Shown: piece by piece, positions 34,817 to 44,571 of the stretch
Numbering within the stretch: position 1 is the stretch's first letter
Layout: every line of letters starts with the position of its first letter
Assembly: GCA_013376995.1 (NCBI GenBank)
Contig: JACAAZ010000018.1
Location: 1-64,000 of the forward strand
DNA from: Bacteroidota bacterium
GTDB taxonomy: Bacteria > Bacteroidota > Bacteroidia > Bacteroidales > UBA4417
Reading direction: 5' to 3'
Length of the DNA stretch: 64,000 bases
Made by a program: the position numbers and the translations under genes
The notes under the pieces: generated by a model
What the model saw: the letters and a program-made list of their open reading frames with translations, nothing else
The model's database searches: none
What the model was told of the DNA's origin: nothing

Positions 34817-37450
34817 TTATTTCAACGTATCAAGTTGTGCCTGAAGTACCTTTATCCGGGATTCAGCATCAGCCTGCTTGCTGCGTTCTATCTCTACCAC
34901 TTCCGGCTTTGCATTGGCGACAAACCTTTCATTGGATAACTTCTTCAGTACTGATTCCAGGAATCCGCGGGTATATTTCAATTCCTCTTCCAGTTTGGCG
35001 ATCTCAGCTGTATGGTCAGCTCCCTCTTTCAAAGGGACGTAGAACTCTGTTGACTTTACAGTAAAAGTGGTAGCCCCGCCAACTTTATCGAGAACATATT
35101 CCAACCGATTAATATTGCAAAGCTTTGCAACTATACTATCGAAAGTAGTTTCAGGTTTTTCATCATTATTCTTACGAATAAACAGATCAATGCTTTCCTT
35201 GAAAGGAATACTCTTTTCCTTGCGGATTGTACGAAGAGCAATTACAACCTCCTCAGCAACTGAAAATTTATTAAGGACTTCAGGATAGAAAGGCCGCTTC
35301 TGCGGGATCTGTGAAACCATGATACAATCTCCATTTCTGCGTTCGCGAAGCAGGTGCCAGATCTCTTCTGTAATAAATGGCATAAAGGGGTGCATCAGCT
35401 GCATCAGTTCCTCGAAAAACCCAAGTGTATTTTCATAGGTCAGGGCATCAATTGGCTGCTGATAGCCTGGCTTTATCATTTCCAGGTACCATGAACAGAA
35501 ATCATCCCAAACCAGCTTATATGCAGTCATCAAGGCTTCACTCAGCCTGTAATCATCATACAACCCATCGATTGTTTCAAGGGTCTCATTCCATTTGGCT
35601 TCGAACCAAAGCTGAGAAGCTGCTGCATAAGATGGTTGCGAAAGGCTTTCATCCACGGTCCATCCTTTAACCAACCTAAGAGCATTCCAAATTTTATTAC
35701 TGAAGTTCCGCCCCTGCTCGCAGAGTCCTTCATCAAAAGGAAGGTCGTTCCCTGCCGGAGATGTTAAAAGCATTCCTACCCTTACTCCATCTGCCCCGTA
35801 TTTTTCAATCAAACCGATGGGATCTGGTGAATTACCCAACGATTTTGACATTTTCCGGCCTATCTTATCACGGACAATACCGGTCAGGTAAACATTTTTA
35901 AATGGAATTTCCTGCCTGTATTCCTGCCCGGCCATAATCATCCTGGCTACCCAGAAAAACAGGATTTCAGGAGCTGTAATGAGGTCATTGGTAGGATAGT
36001 AATACTTGATGTCTTCATTTTCCGGTTTCCGGATACCGTCAAAAACCGATATTGGCCATAGCCAGCTTGAGAACCAGGTATCAAGAACATCCTCTTCCTG
36101 TCTTAGATCTGCATGAGTAAGATCTGGCTTCAGGAATTTGCATCGTGCGGTTTCAAGTGCTTCATCAGCGGATTTTGCTACAACGATCTCACCGGATGGG
36201 AGGTAAAATGCGGGTATTCTCTGTCCCCACCAAAGCTGACGGCTGATACACCAATCGCGAACATTCTCCATCCAATAACGATAGGTGTTCTTGAATTTAT
36301 CCGGGTGGAAACGGATCACATCATTCATTACCACATCCAGAGCAGGTTTTGCGAGGTCAGGCATGCGCAGGAACCACTGCATTGACAGCTTGGGTTCAAT
36401 CACAGCATCAGTCCTTTCACTAAAGCCTACCTTGTTGACATAATCCTCAATCTTAACAAGGTTTCCCGCAGCTTCCAGCGCTGGAATAATCTGTTTCCTC
36501 ACTTCAAAACGATCTTCGCCAATATACATCTCAGCTTTTTCGCTGAGAGTGCCATTTGGATTGAAGATATCTATGCTAGGGAGATTATACTTTTGCCCAA
36601 TTACATAGTCATTAACATCATGTGCCGGGGTAATTTTGAGGCATCCTGTCCCAAACTCACGATCCACATATTCATCACTGATCATGGGTATACTCCGGTT
36701 CAACAAGGGAACAAGCACGCGTTTGCCTATCAGATGTTGATACCGCTCATCCTCCGGATGGAAACAAACTGCAGTGTCGCCGAGGATGGTTTCCGGTCGA
36801 GTAGTTGCTATCGTAACATAATCATTGTCAACTCCTTCAACCTTATAGCGCAAATAATATAGTTTTGACTGGACCTCCTTGTATAAAACCTCTTCATCAG
36901 ATAATGCAGTTAGGGCTTTGGGATCCCAGTTAACCATTCGAACCCCACGATAAATCAGCCCTTTTTTATAAAGATCAATAAATACGTCGATGACTGACTC
37001 ATAGCGAGCTTCATCCATGGTAAAACAAGTACGCTCCCAATCGCAGGAAGCACCAAGTTTCTTCAACTGTTCGAGGATGATGCCTCCATGCTTTTCCTTC
37101 CATTCCCATGCATGGGCAAGAAACTCATCCCGCGTAAGGGATGATTTTTCAATTCCCTCTTCTTTGAGTTTGGCTACAACTTTGGCTTCAGTGGCAATGG
37201 AAGCATGGTCTGTTCCCGGTACCCAGCAAGCGTTTTTCCCTTGCATACGCGCCCTGCGAACCAATACATCCTGTATGGTATTGTTGAGCATATGGCCCAT
37301 ATGAAGCACTCCAGTCACGTTAGGAGGAGGGATTACAATGGTATAGGGTTCACGCTCATCCGGAACTGAACGGAAAAGCTTCCGCTCAAGCCAATAGCTG
37401 TACCATTTATCTTCAATCGCCTTCGGGTCGTACTTGCTTGCAATTTCCAT
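34817..37450 (-). CDS. valS: Valyl-tRNA synthetase
   Basis: 877 residues, class I aminoacyl-tRNA synthetase. HIGH-type motif HMGH at 50-53 ([13 protein letters not shown]), KMSKS at 533-537, an editing (CP1) domain in between ([19 protein letters not shown]), an anticodon-binding domain, and a C-terminal coiled coil (about 810-877) that binds the tRNA elbow. Charges tRNA-Val and hydrolyses misacylated threonyl-tRNA-Val. Normal length; monocistronic by layout, with its own promoter box at 37480-37487. Confidence 0.97.
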   Translation of the reverse strand: MEIASKYDPKAIEDKWYSYWLERKLFRSVPDEREPYTIVIPPPNVTGVLHMGHMLNNTIQDVLVRRARMQGKNACWVPGTDHASIATEAKVVAKLKEEGIEKSSLTRDEFLAHAWEWKEKHGGIILEQLKKLGASCDWERTCFTMDEARYESVIDVFIDLYKKGLIYRGVRMVNWDPKALTALSDEEVLYKEVQSKLYYLRYKVEGVDNDYVTIATTRPETILGDTAVCFHPEDERYQHLIGKRVLVPLLNRSIPMISDEYVDREFGTGCLKITPAHDVNDYVIGQKYNLPSIDIFNPNGTLSEKAEMYIGEDRFEVRKQIIPALEAAGNLVKIEDYVNKVGFSERTDAVIEPKLSMQWFLRMPDLAKPALDVVMNDVIRFHPDKFKNTYRYWMENVRDWCISRQLWWGQRIPAFYLPSGEIVVAKSADEALETARCKFLKPDLTHADLRQEEDVLDTWFSSWLWPISVFDGIRKPENEDIKYYYPTNDLITAPEILFFWVARMIMAGQEYRQEIPFKNVYLTGIVRDKIGRKMSKSLGNSPDPIGLIEKYGADGVRVGMLLTSPAGNDLPFDEGLCEQGRNFSNKIWNALRLVKGWTVDESLSQPSYAAASQLWFEAKWNETLETIDGLYDDYRLSEALMTAYKLVWDDFCSWYLEMIKPGYQQPIDALTYENTLGFFEELMQLMHPFMPFITEEIWHLLRERRNGDCIMVSQIPQKRPFYPEVLNKFSVAEEVVIALRTIRKEKSIPFKESIDLFIRKNNDEKPETTFDSIVAKLCNINRLEYVLDKVGGATTFTVKSTEFYVPLKEGADHTAEIAKLEEELKYTRGFLESVLKKLSNERFVANAKPEVVEIERSKQADAESRIKVLQAQLDTLK

Positions 37451-37479
37451 GAGAATGGGTAGTATTTGATTAAAGGGTG

Positions 37480-37487
37480 CAAAGGTA
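37480..37487 (-). promoter_or_regulatory. -7 box TACCTTTG for valS
   Basis: On the minus strand, TACCTTTG lies 30 bases before the valS start. An ATTG 19 bases further upstream fits the -33 element. Confidence 0.6.
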
Positions 37488-37625
37488 CAAATTGACTGGG
37501 ATATGACAATTCACCCTTTCATCACCAAAAAGAATAAAGGGGATTTTCCTCAATTACTTCATGAAATATTTCATATTATTGCATTTGTATTTTACTTCCT
37601 GCATTCACTATTTTAAATTTTGTTA

Positions 37626-39365
37626 ATGTCACTATTCAGAACTATACTAAAATCTGTCTTCAACGAGATTCTGATTGTCTTTCTATTCATTTATCTTATT
37701 AATAATTTCCTTGGAAATGTAGAGCAAAGGATCAACTCAGATGCCAAGGGCTATTATGATTATCTGCCATCAATATTCATTTTTCATGATTTTGTTAGGC
37801 ACAATACAACCCGCGAACTTAACCCCGAAAAATTCAAGAGAATTGACAAGTTTGGCGTTTACAATGACTATGGCAAACAAAGAGTTGATCAGTACACCTG
37901 TGGAACAGCTGTTCTGGAATCCCCATTTTTCCTGGCTGCCTGGAAGTTAAATGAAGACGTAGGTGAAGCTGGGTATGGGTATAACAAGCCCTTTCAACAT
38001 TGTGTTTTCTTTGCTGCATTGTTTTATCTTTTTCTGGCACTGTTCTTCTTTAAAAAGCTTTCACAGAGTTACAACATCAGGAGAAGTACAATAATTATCT
38101 CTCAATTGCTGCTTGTATTTGCAACAGGCGTAACGCATTACACAAATGAGGACGCTGGGTTCAGCCATGTATTTTCCCTATTTGCCATCACCGCCTTTCT
38201 CTATTTCGTAAGGATTTATTTCCAGGAGAAGAAGTATTCATCTTACCTCTGGGCTTGCGCATTGCTCGGTTTGATTGTTCTATTGCGCCCGGTCAATGGG
38301 ATCATTATTTTCTTTGTTCCATTCCTGGCAGGCTCCTTCAGAGAATTTTGGAAGGCCATTGCATATCTTTTTAAAAAACCTGTTAAAGCCGGATCAGGAT
38401 TCCTGATTTTCCTGCTTATCTGCTCTATCCAATGTCTTGCCTGGTATCTGCAGGTAGGAGAATTTTTGGTCAATTCCTATACCCATACTAAATTCAATTT
38501 CCTTAAACCTGAATGGGTTAATGTACTATTCAGTTACAGGAAAGGGTTGCTTATCTATGCGCCGGTGTTGTCGCTCGGAATTCTCTCACTTATCTGGTTT
38601 GCATTTAAGAAAAGGTATACTGAGCTATTCGTTTGGATAGGATTCTTTATTATTCTTACTTATATAATCTCATCCTGGGAAATATGGTATTACGGTTGCT
38701 CTTATGGAATGAGACCATACATTGACTTTTACGCCCTGTTTTTCCTGCCGTTTGCCCTAATGTTTGATTCCTCAAAGCTGGTGTTCAAAGTTGTCATGGT
38801 CCTGGCAGGATTCTTCTTCATATATGTAAATATGATTCAGACCTACCAATACCAGAACTACATTATCAAATGGATGGGGATGGAAAAACAGGATTATTGG
38901 AATGTTTTCCTCAAGACTGACAACCGGTATAAAGGAGTGGTCTGGAAAGAATACCCAGGCTTTCAATATTACAAAAAGAATTTCAGCAAAAACTTCGGAG
39001 ATTTCAGGATAAGTGAGAACAGGGATTCAACTATCATCGACATCCATACCAGGCACGATACTGTTGATATTGCAAAGGTATCAGTGGTGCAATTAAGGTT
39101 CATAAATGATTTTAATATAGATAACGACACAAAAATAACCATGCTGATTAAAGATGTTGAAAGCGGAAACTCTGTATGCTTTGTCCAGATCTATATGCTC
39201 CGTTTCCTGGAAAAAGGATGGAACCAATTACAGGAAGGCCTTTTTAACTACAAATTGGGAAAGAACCTTGAGAACAAGGATTATGAGATTAAGGTAAGAG
39301 TCAGTGCGGCTATAAGCAAGGCAGATTTGCAGAGTGTCAACATTTCGTTATATTCCAAGTTGTGA
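37626..39365 (+). CDS. Polytopic membrane protein, GT-C glycosyltransferase-like
   Basis: 579 residues from the ATG at 37626; a TTG two codons earlier is less likely. About ten membrane helices fill residues 10-425, with a soluble C-terminal domain of ~150 residues. An acidic first outer loop (NSDAKGYYDYLPS) and a later TNEDAGFSHVFS loop recall the Asp-containing loop of GT-C (lipid-linked sugar) transferases, and ALLGLIVLLRPVNG is typical of that fold. I cannot assign a substrate. It stands alone, divergent from valS and 38 bases before the DUF4180 gene. Confidence 0.75.
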   Translation: MSLFRTILKSVFNEILIVFLFIYLINNFLGNVEQRINSDAKGYYDYLPSIFIFHDFVRHNTTRELNPEKFKRIDKFGVYNDYGKQRVDQYTCGTAVLESPFFLAAWKLNEDVGEAGYGYNKPFQHCVFFAALFYLFLALFFFKKLSQSYNIRRSTIIISQLLLVFATGVTHYTNEDAGFSHVFSLFAITAFLYFVRIYFQEKKYSSYLWACALLGLIVLLRPVNGIIIFFVPFLAGSFREFWKAIAYLFKKPVKAGSGFLIFLLICSIQCLAWYLQVGEFLVNSYTHTKFNFLKPEWVNVLFSYRKGLLIYAPVLSLGILSLIWFAFKKRYTELFVWIGFFIILTYIISSWEIWYYGCSYGMRPYIDFYALFFLPFALMFDSSKLVFKVVMVLAGFFFIYVNMIQTYQYQNYIIKWMGMEKQDYWNVFLKTDNRYKGVVWKEYPGFQYYKKNFSKNFGDFRISENRDSTIIDIHTRHDTVDIAKVSVVQLRFINDFNIDNDTKITMLIKDVESGNSVCFVQIYMLRFLEKGWNQLQEGLFNYKLGKNLENKDYEIKVRVSAAISKADLQSVNISLYSKL

Positions 39366-39388
39366 ATTGGCGGAATTTAGTGATCGTT

Positions 39389-39396
39389 TAGATTTG
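39389..39396 (+). promoter_or_regulatory. -7 box TAGATTTG for DUF4180 gene
   Basis: Exact TAnnTTTG match only seven bases before the ATG at 39404. TTGG at 39367-39370 gives an 18-base spacer. If used, transcription would begin at or near the start codon (leaderless mRNA). Confidence 0.5.
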
Positions 39397-39403
39397 AATT
39401 AAA

Positions 39404-39766
39404 ATGGAAATTCAATTTGAATTTTATGAAAATGGAGAAACCAAGGTAGCTGAACTTCTCAGCCGGACTTTAATCCATTCAGCTGCTGAAATGCTGGATA
39501 TTATGATGGGTGCATACTACCAGGGTGCTTCCAGCCTCATAATTCATCAAGGCCATCTTTCCGGATCGTTTTTTGACCTCAAAACAGGCGTTGCAGGCGA
39601 TATCCTTCAAAAGTTCTCAACTTACAGGATGCGCCTGGCCATTATTGGAAAATTCGATAATTTCAGCAGCAAAAGCCTGGCTGATTTTATCCGTGAAAGC
39701 AATAAATTTGGAAGGATAAATTTCTGTGGAAATATTGAAGAAGCCAGGCTTGCATTGAGTAAATAG
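39404..39766 (+). CDS. DUF4180 domain protein
   Basis: 120 residues consisting of the DUF4180 domain: LIIHQGHLSGSFFDLKTGVAG, cited by its two ends, then ILQKFSTYRMRLAIIGKF and SLADFIRESNK..INF. The fold resembles STAS-like single-domain proteins. Cytosolic, with no catalytic motif that I can see and no known function. A promoter box lies directly upstream. Confidence 0.9.
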   Translation: MEIQFEFYENGETKVAELLSRTLIHSAAEMLDIMMGAYYQGASSLIIHQGHLSGSFFDLKTGVAGDILQKFSTYRMRLAIIGKFDNFSSKSLADFIRESNKFGRINFCGNIEEARLALSK

Positions 39767-39861
39767 CGAAAACTGGTTTCTACCGGTATTTAATAAGCTG
39801 TAACCTGCCCCCTCAAGCTTAAATAATATCAATATTATTAATGCTCCTAATCAAAGGCCCT

Positions 39862-40500
39862 ATGCAAAAAAACCTTCTGCTCATCCTGTTCATTGTAACA
39901 TGTTCTCACGTTTTTAGCCAACAAACCGCCGTGGTTAAGAAAACAGGAAAAGAAGTTCTTCTTATGGAGGATGGAACCTGGATTTATGCCCCTGAAGAAC
40001 AAGGGAATACAAGCAGTGAAATAGCTGCTATTTATTCCAAACCTAAGGATGCAAAGTATGTTATGGAAAGCAAAAGGATTAATTATGGCATCTGGTTAAA
40101 TAAAAATAAATGGATTTGTTCTGATACTGAAAAAGATCAAACAAACCCTACTGAATTTAAATTCAGGTTAATGGGTGAAGATGCCTATGCAATGACCATC
40201 GCAGAGCGGATTGAGGTTCAAATTGACACTTTAGTGAAGATTGCATTTCAAAATGCCGTAGATGCTGCTCCGGATGTAAAACTTATCAAAGATGAGTGGC
40301 GAAAAGTGAATGGCGTCGACCTCAGGTTTTTACAAATGGAAGGAACAATCAGTGGAATCAGGTTCGTATATCTAGGATATTATTATTCTGATAAAAACGG
40401 CAGTTTGCAATTCCTGACATATACAAGTTCTAACTTATTGGCCCGTTACAGATCTGAAATGGAATCCCTTCTGAACGGACTTGTGATCATGGATAAATAA
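39862..40500 (+). CDS. Hypothetical exported protein
   Basis: 212 residues from MQKNLLLILF, which starts a clean signal peptide ending VFSQQ; a start seven codons earlier (39841) is possible. The mature part opens with KKTGKEVLLMEDGTWIY, a short motif common in small exported Bacteroidota proteins. It continues with a ~150-residue alpha/beta region containing paired tryptophans and a YYYSDKNGSLQFLTY strand. I do not recognise the family. Periplasmic or outer-membrane associated location expected. It stands alone. Confidence 0.72.
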   Translation: MQKNLLLILFIVTCSHVFSQQTAVVKKTGKEVLLMEDGTWIYAPEEQGNTSSEIAAIYSKPKDAKYVMESKRINYGIWLNKNKWICSDTEKDQTNPTEFKFRLMGEDAYAMTIAERIEVQIDTLVKIAFQNAVDAAPDVKLIKDEWRKVNGVDLRFLQMEGTISGIRFVYLGYYYSDKNGSLQFLTYTSSNLLARYRSEMESLLNGLVIMDK

Positions 40501-40966
40501 TCTTACAGGCAGAAATTAAATGGTCTGAATTCTTTTATTGGATCAATATTTCGCTCTTCATTTTTGTTGAATTTTCTTACTATCCTTAAAGAAATTCCAC
40601 TGCCGGAAACATAAGGCCTATTGTAATCCAGGAAGGAATTATATACTCCTTGATTTTGATTAACCAGTCCTCAAAACAGTGCTAGTTTGTTCATTTAAAA
40701 GCATTGGGCTCAAATCATTGGTAATAATCAGAATACTGAAGTTTCCTGGTTTATTGCGCATACTTATAGAGGTTACCATTTTACGGCTCTATTCTTGATC
40801 AAGGGCATCCCTTCAATCATCCTGTTCCGGCATTCACCGACTGCTAATGCCTGTTGGCGGTTTTTTACTTATTTGCAGTCTGCCGGCAGTATACATTTGC
40901 AGGCGTTTCAGGAATAATCCGGTATTTTGTTCTGAACCTGTTGCAAATAATCAAATAGCTAAACCA
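40501..40966. other. 466-bp region upstream of DUF116 gene, with promoter
   Basis: No gene is supported here. The frame open from 40847 lacks family similarity, and a good promoter lies within it at 40872-40899, which argues that it is untranslated. Confidence 0.5.
40872..40899 (+). promoter_or_regulatory. Promoter: TTTG / TACATTTG
   Basis: TTTG at 40872-40875 and TACATTTG at 40892-40899, separated by 16 bases, lie 68 bases before the ATG at 40967. The spacer is shorter than usual but the -7 box is exact. Confidence 0.5.
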
Positions 40967-42166
40967 ATGAACCCGATCACCTACTCGCTTACATCCCAAA
41001 CCGGCAACCCACTTAAGGCATATGATGACATCAGGAAATGCACATACCTTATCCTGACAAAAGCCAATCAACTTTTAAGCAAGGAAGTTGAGGATTACCA
41101 GGACTTTGTAAAGAATACTGGGATGGAAGATTGCCGCTCCTATCATGAATATATGTTTGAGTACATAATGCTGGGCATTTATTGGAAGAACCATGAGTCC
41201 AAATCAAGAAGAACTTCAACTTCGACACTGAGGCTGATGCATAAGCTGTTCCTGCTTCGTAAATCCCAGCCCGGCTTGAAACCAGCCATTGATAAACTGC
41301 GTGGAAGAATGATATCCAGTTTGCTTTTTCGTGAATCCAACTCCTTTACACCCGGATTCTCCTATGGTACATTCCATAAACTACTTTGCTGGATGGATGC
41401 AACCGGCGAATATCCCGAAGAGGTGAAACGCCTGAATGGATGGCTTAGGTACGCATCAACCCTTGACAGTACAACGCTTGAACAATTGATTGGCAAAACA
41501 TGGTTCTTTTCAGAGATATTTGAAGATAACTGTAAAGAACTTCTTGGGAAATACACTTCCAATGTCAGCTTATTTGTCGATCGTGCCGCCAGCGAATACA
41601 GAAATCGCGAAGATTTTGCCCTGGCTGGAAGGAAAGAAATTGAATATCACCTGAATATGGTAGGTGCGGAAATCCTGAATAGGGAATTGCGTGCCGGCTT
41701 CCGTGTAAAGGAACATAAAGTGGTTCTTTTGCCCAGCTGTATGCGCATGAAGTCAGCCACAGAATGCAAAGCTCAGAATACAGAATTTGGACAAAAATGC
41801 ACAGGATGCACTAAAGAATGCAATATTGGTAAGATATGCCAGGAAATTCGGCTGAAAGGAATTGAGACTTATATCATCCCCCACAGTTCAGACTTTTCAA
41901 AATCCCTTAAGAAATGGAAAAGCCAGCCCGGTGTAGCACTTGTAGGTGTTGCCTGTGTTCTCAACCTCATGCTGGGGGGGTATGAGATGCTGGAATTAGG
42001 CATTCCTTCTCAATGTGTTTACCTTGATATTTGTGGATGCAAGAAACATTGGGACAGCAAGGGAGTTGCTACATCCCTGAATATTGATCAACTAAAGAAC
42101 GTTCTAGACATCCAGGAGCCGGCCATCAAATCGTTGGTATCCAAGGCTTACACTGAGGTTGCCTGA
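40967..42166 (+). CDS. DUF116 domain protein with cysteine cluster
   Basis: 399 residues from the ATG at 40967; an upstream start at 40847 would add 40 unrelated residues and lie before the promoter. The N-terminal half is helical and basic. The C-terminal half is the DUF116 domain, with LLPSCMRMKSATECKA, then FGQKCTGCTKECNIGKIC and later YLDICGCKKHW. The many conserved cysteines suggest a metal or Fe-S site. A Rossmann-like GVALVGVACVLNLMLGG segment follows. Family function is unknown. Confidence 0.85.
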   Translation: MNPITYSLTSQTGNPLKAYDDIRKCTYLILTKANQLLSKEVEDYQDFVKNTGMEDCRSYHEYMFEYIMLGIYWKNHESKSRRTSTSTLRLMHKLFLLRKSQPGLKPAIDKLRGRMISSLLFRESNSFTPGFSYGTFHKLLCWMDATGEYPEEVKRLNGWLRYASTLDSTTLEQLIGKTWFFSEIFEDNCKELLGKYTSNVSLFVDRAASEYRNREDFALAGRKEIEYHLNMVGAEILNRELRAGFRVKEHKVVLLPSCMRMKSATECKAQNTEFGQKCTGCTKECNIGKICQEIRLKGIETYIIPHSSDFSKSLKKWKSQPGVALVGVACVLNLMLGGYEMLELGIPSQCVYLDICGCKKHWDSKGVATSLNIDQLKNVLDIQEPAIKSLVSKAYTEVA

Positions 42167-42261
42167 CCTGAATGCAATAGTATTCATTCCTGCCCTGGAA
42201 ACGAAACAACTTTTACCACGTATTTCCCCATATGAATAATTAAATCCCTCTCTGATTGAGC

Positions 42262-43197
42262 ATGAAAGAAAGAAGCAGCATTATTCTCAAACTAATAGTA
42301 ACTCACATACTTCCTATAATTGCTCTTACTTGCTTTTCATTCTTTTCAGGCTTATATCCTCTTATTTTCTTAGCATTGGCTCAAACCGTTTTGCTTATCA
42401 TTTTCCTTGCAGGATATTGGGAATTTTTCGGGAACAGGTTCAAACTGATATTTTGCCTCTCTGCTGAACTTATACTCATTTTTGCATTTGCCAGGCATAG
42501 CGGCAGCCTTTTTCATTTTGAATCTGACACCTGGTGTTTCGCCTTACTGGCAGTTGAAGCTTACCTCATTTACGAGTTGATTAAGATAACATTGGTTAGG
42601 TTGCTTCATGAACAGGGCTCCATGGAAATTGAATTCCCTCTGAAGAATGGAACATACCTAATTACCGACGGTGGAAATTCGAGCTTAAGCCGCCTGATGA
42701 ATTACCACTTTCACTCATCTGTTCACAAGAAAAAGAAAACAAACACTTCAATGAAGTTCGCGACGGATATCGTTAAATTCGGAACTGGCATCAGCAATTT
42801 TATGCCCACAAATAATGAGGAATATCCCATATTTAATGAGGAGCTTTTTAGTCCTTTGGACGGTATTGTCGTTAAAGTGGTCAATGACATAGACGACAAC
42901 ACTCCCTTTTCCGGCAACTATCCATATAATACCGGCAATCATGTTGTGATCAGGAAGGATTATTTATACTTGCTTCTCGGGCATCTAAGGAAAGATAGCA
43001 TCTTGGTAAAAGAAGGTGACATCCTTAGGAGGAATGACCGCATAGGTTCAGCAGGGAATTCCGGAATGTCAGAGCGACCGCATTTGCATATGCAACTTAT
43101 GAAAAGCGATGACGGAAATTACTGGAGTGGAACGGGAATCTCCATCAGGTTCAGGAACAGGAACATTTATAAAAACAGGGCAATCAGCCTTAAATAA
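42262..43197 (+). CDS. Membrane-anchored M23-type (LytM-like) peptidase
   Basis: 311 residues from the ATG at 42262; a TTG two codons earlier is less likely. Four or so membrane helices (about 8-115) are followed by an M23 domain. Candidate zinc ligands are a histidine in NYHFHSSVH (149/151/155) and D169 in KFATDIVK, then H274 and H276 in RPHLHMQL. The central GNHVVIRKD..YLLLGHL matches the family core. Members cut peptidoglycan or other Gly-rich peptides; here the catalytic domain would face the periplasm. No cell-wall neighbours, so the substrate is open. Confidence 0.82.
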   Translation: MKERSSIILKLIVTHILPIIALTCFSFFSGLYPLIFLALAQTVLLIIFLAGYWEFFGNRFKLIFCLSAELILIFAFARHSGSLFHFESDTWCFALLAVEAYLIYELIKITLVRLLHEQGSMEIEFPLKNGTYLITDGGNSSLSRLMNYHFHSSVHKKKKTNTSMKFATDIVKFGTGISNFMPTNNEEYPIFNEELFSPLDGIVVKVVNDIDDNTPFSGNYPYNTGNHVVIRKDYLYLLLGHLRKDSILVKEGDILRRNDRIGSAGNSGMSERPHLHMQLMKSDDGNYWSGTGISIRFRNRNIYKNRAISLK

Positions 43198-43338
43198 AAT
43201 ATCGGGTTCTATCTGGGCCCAGGCGACCCTATAGAAATTGATGAAAATCAATTACGGTGGTGAATTATCTTACCGCGAAATTCGAATTCTTCCTTGGTTG
43301 AAAAGTTGCCTATTTTTACCCTGTAATTCTTTTCAGCT

Positions 43339-44313
43339 ATGATTTATAATCAATGGTATGTTATCCTTGAATCAAAGGAATTAAAAAGGAACAAGCCTCT
43401 GCGGGTTAAACGGATCAATGAGGATCTGGCCCTTTGGAGGAACGAAAAGGGTGGAGTTTGCTGTATTGCTGATACTTGCCGTCACCGGGGAGTATCACTT
43501 TCGTGTGGGAAGATAGTCAGCGGGCAACTGGAATGTCCTTTTCATGGATTTCTTTACAATGAATCAGGAGAAGTAACTCTAATCCCGGCTAATGGCAAAA
43601 ACAGCCCTGTACCCAAAACAATGAAGGTTAATTCCTTCAAGACCTATGAAGCCTATGGATTTATCTTTATCTGGTGGGGTGACGAAGGGAAAGAAAGCAA
43701 AGAACCATTTTTCTTTAAGGAGTTAGCAGAATTTTCATATTCAAGCTTTAAGGACCATTGGAATGTTCATTATTCAAGGGCTATTGAAAACCAACTTGAT
43801 GTTGTTCACCTTCCTTTTGTGCATAAGACAACCATTGGCCGTGGCAACAAAACCCTGGTGAATGGGCCGGTGGTTGTAAGGGAGGATGAATTGATCACTT
43901 TTTATGTAGACAATGCCGTGGATGACGGAAACGCTCTTCCCTTAAAGCCGGAAGATATCAAAGACTATGAAAAGCTTTTTCATCTTCAGTTTCATTTCCC
44001 CAATATCTGGCAGAATTTCATTTCGGATAAGATAAGGGCATTTGCTGCTTTTGTGCCAGTTGACGAAGAAAATACAATTATCTATATCCGATATTACCAA
44101 AAGATGATAAACGTACCCCTCCTTAAGGAACTAATGAATTATATAGGGAAACTTTCGAGTATCATTATCCTGAGGCAGGATAAACGGGTTGTGATCACCC
44201 AGTTGCCTAAAAAGAGCCAGCTTAAGGGAGGAGAGCACTTGATTATGGGTGACAGGCCAATCGTTGAATACCGGAAACACAGGCAGGAGCTTATCGATAA
44301 TTCAATTCTTTAA
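43339..44313 (+). CDS. Rieske-type non-heme iron oxygenase
   Basis: 324 residues. A Rieske 2Fe-2S domain has ligands C47/H49 (DTCRHRG) and C66/H69 (ECPFHGF). A catalytic domain has the mononuclear iron set with N151, D154, H157 and H162 (ENQLDVVHLPFVH), including the Asp that bridges subunits in the family. The layout matches single-component-type alpha subunits of the PaO/VanA/oxygenase group acting on aromatic or isoprenoid substrates. No ferredoxin or reductase gene is adjacent, so the electron donor and substrate are unknown. Confidence 0.9.
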   Translation: MIYNQWYVILESKELKRNKPLRVKRINEDLALWRNEKGGVCCIADTCRHRGVSLSCGKIVSGQLECPFHGFLYNESGEVTLIPANGKNSPVPKTMKVNSFKTYEAYGFIFIWWGDEGKESKEPFFFKELAEFSYSSFKDHWNVHYSRAIENQLDVVHLPFVHKTTIGRGNKTLVNGPVVVREDELITFYVDNAVDDGNALPLKPEDIKDYEKLFHLQFHFPNIWQNFISDKIRAFAAFVPVDEENTIIYIRYYQKMINVPLLKELMNYIGKLSSIIILRQDKRVVITQLPKKSQLKGGEHLIMGDRPIVEYRKHRQELIDNSIL

Positions 44314-44571
44314 GGAATAGTGGGATAACCAGGAAGTCACCGGCCTCCTAAAACAAATTGCTTAAAAATTCCGCCCAATTGTCATACTGGCTTTATATTC
44401 AAGGATGTAAATACAAGAAGTGGCATCCACTTTCTTCTATTTATTCTTATATTTGATATTCTCTAACCTGTTGATTGGAAAGCCTTCATCCAGGTATTTT
44501 AACTGCCTCCAATGCAATCCAGGTTAAAGTAAATTACCAACGGTTTAATTATTCTCAATTCTGTATTCATT

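Noticed and set aside
40847-40966. N-terminal extension of the DUF116 protein
   Set aside because: Contains a TTTG/TACATTTG promoter and no family-like sequence, so it is probably untranslated.
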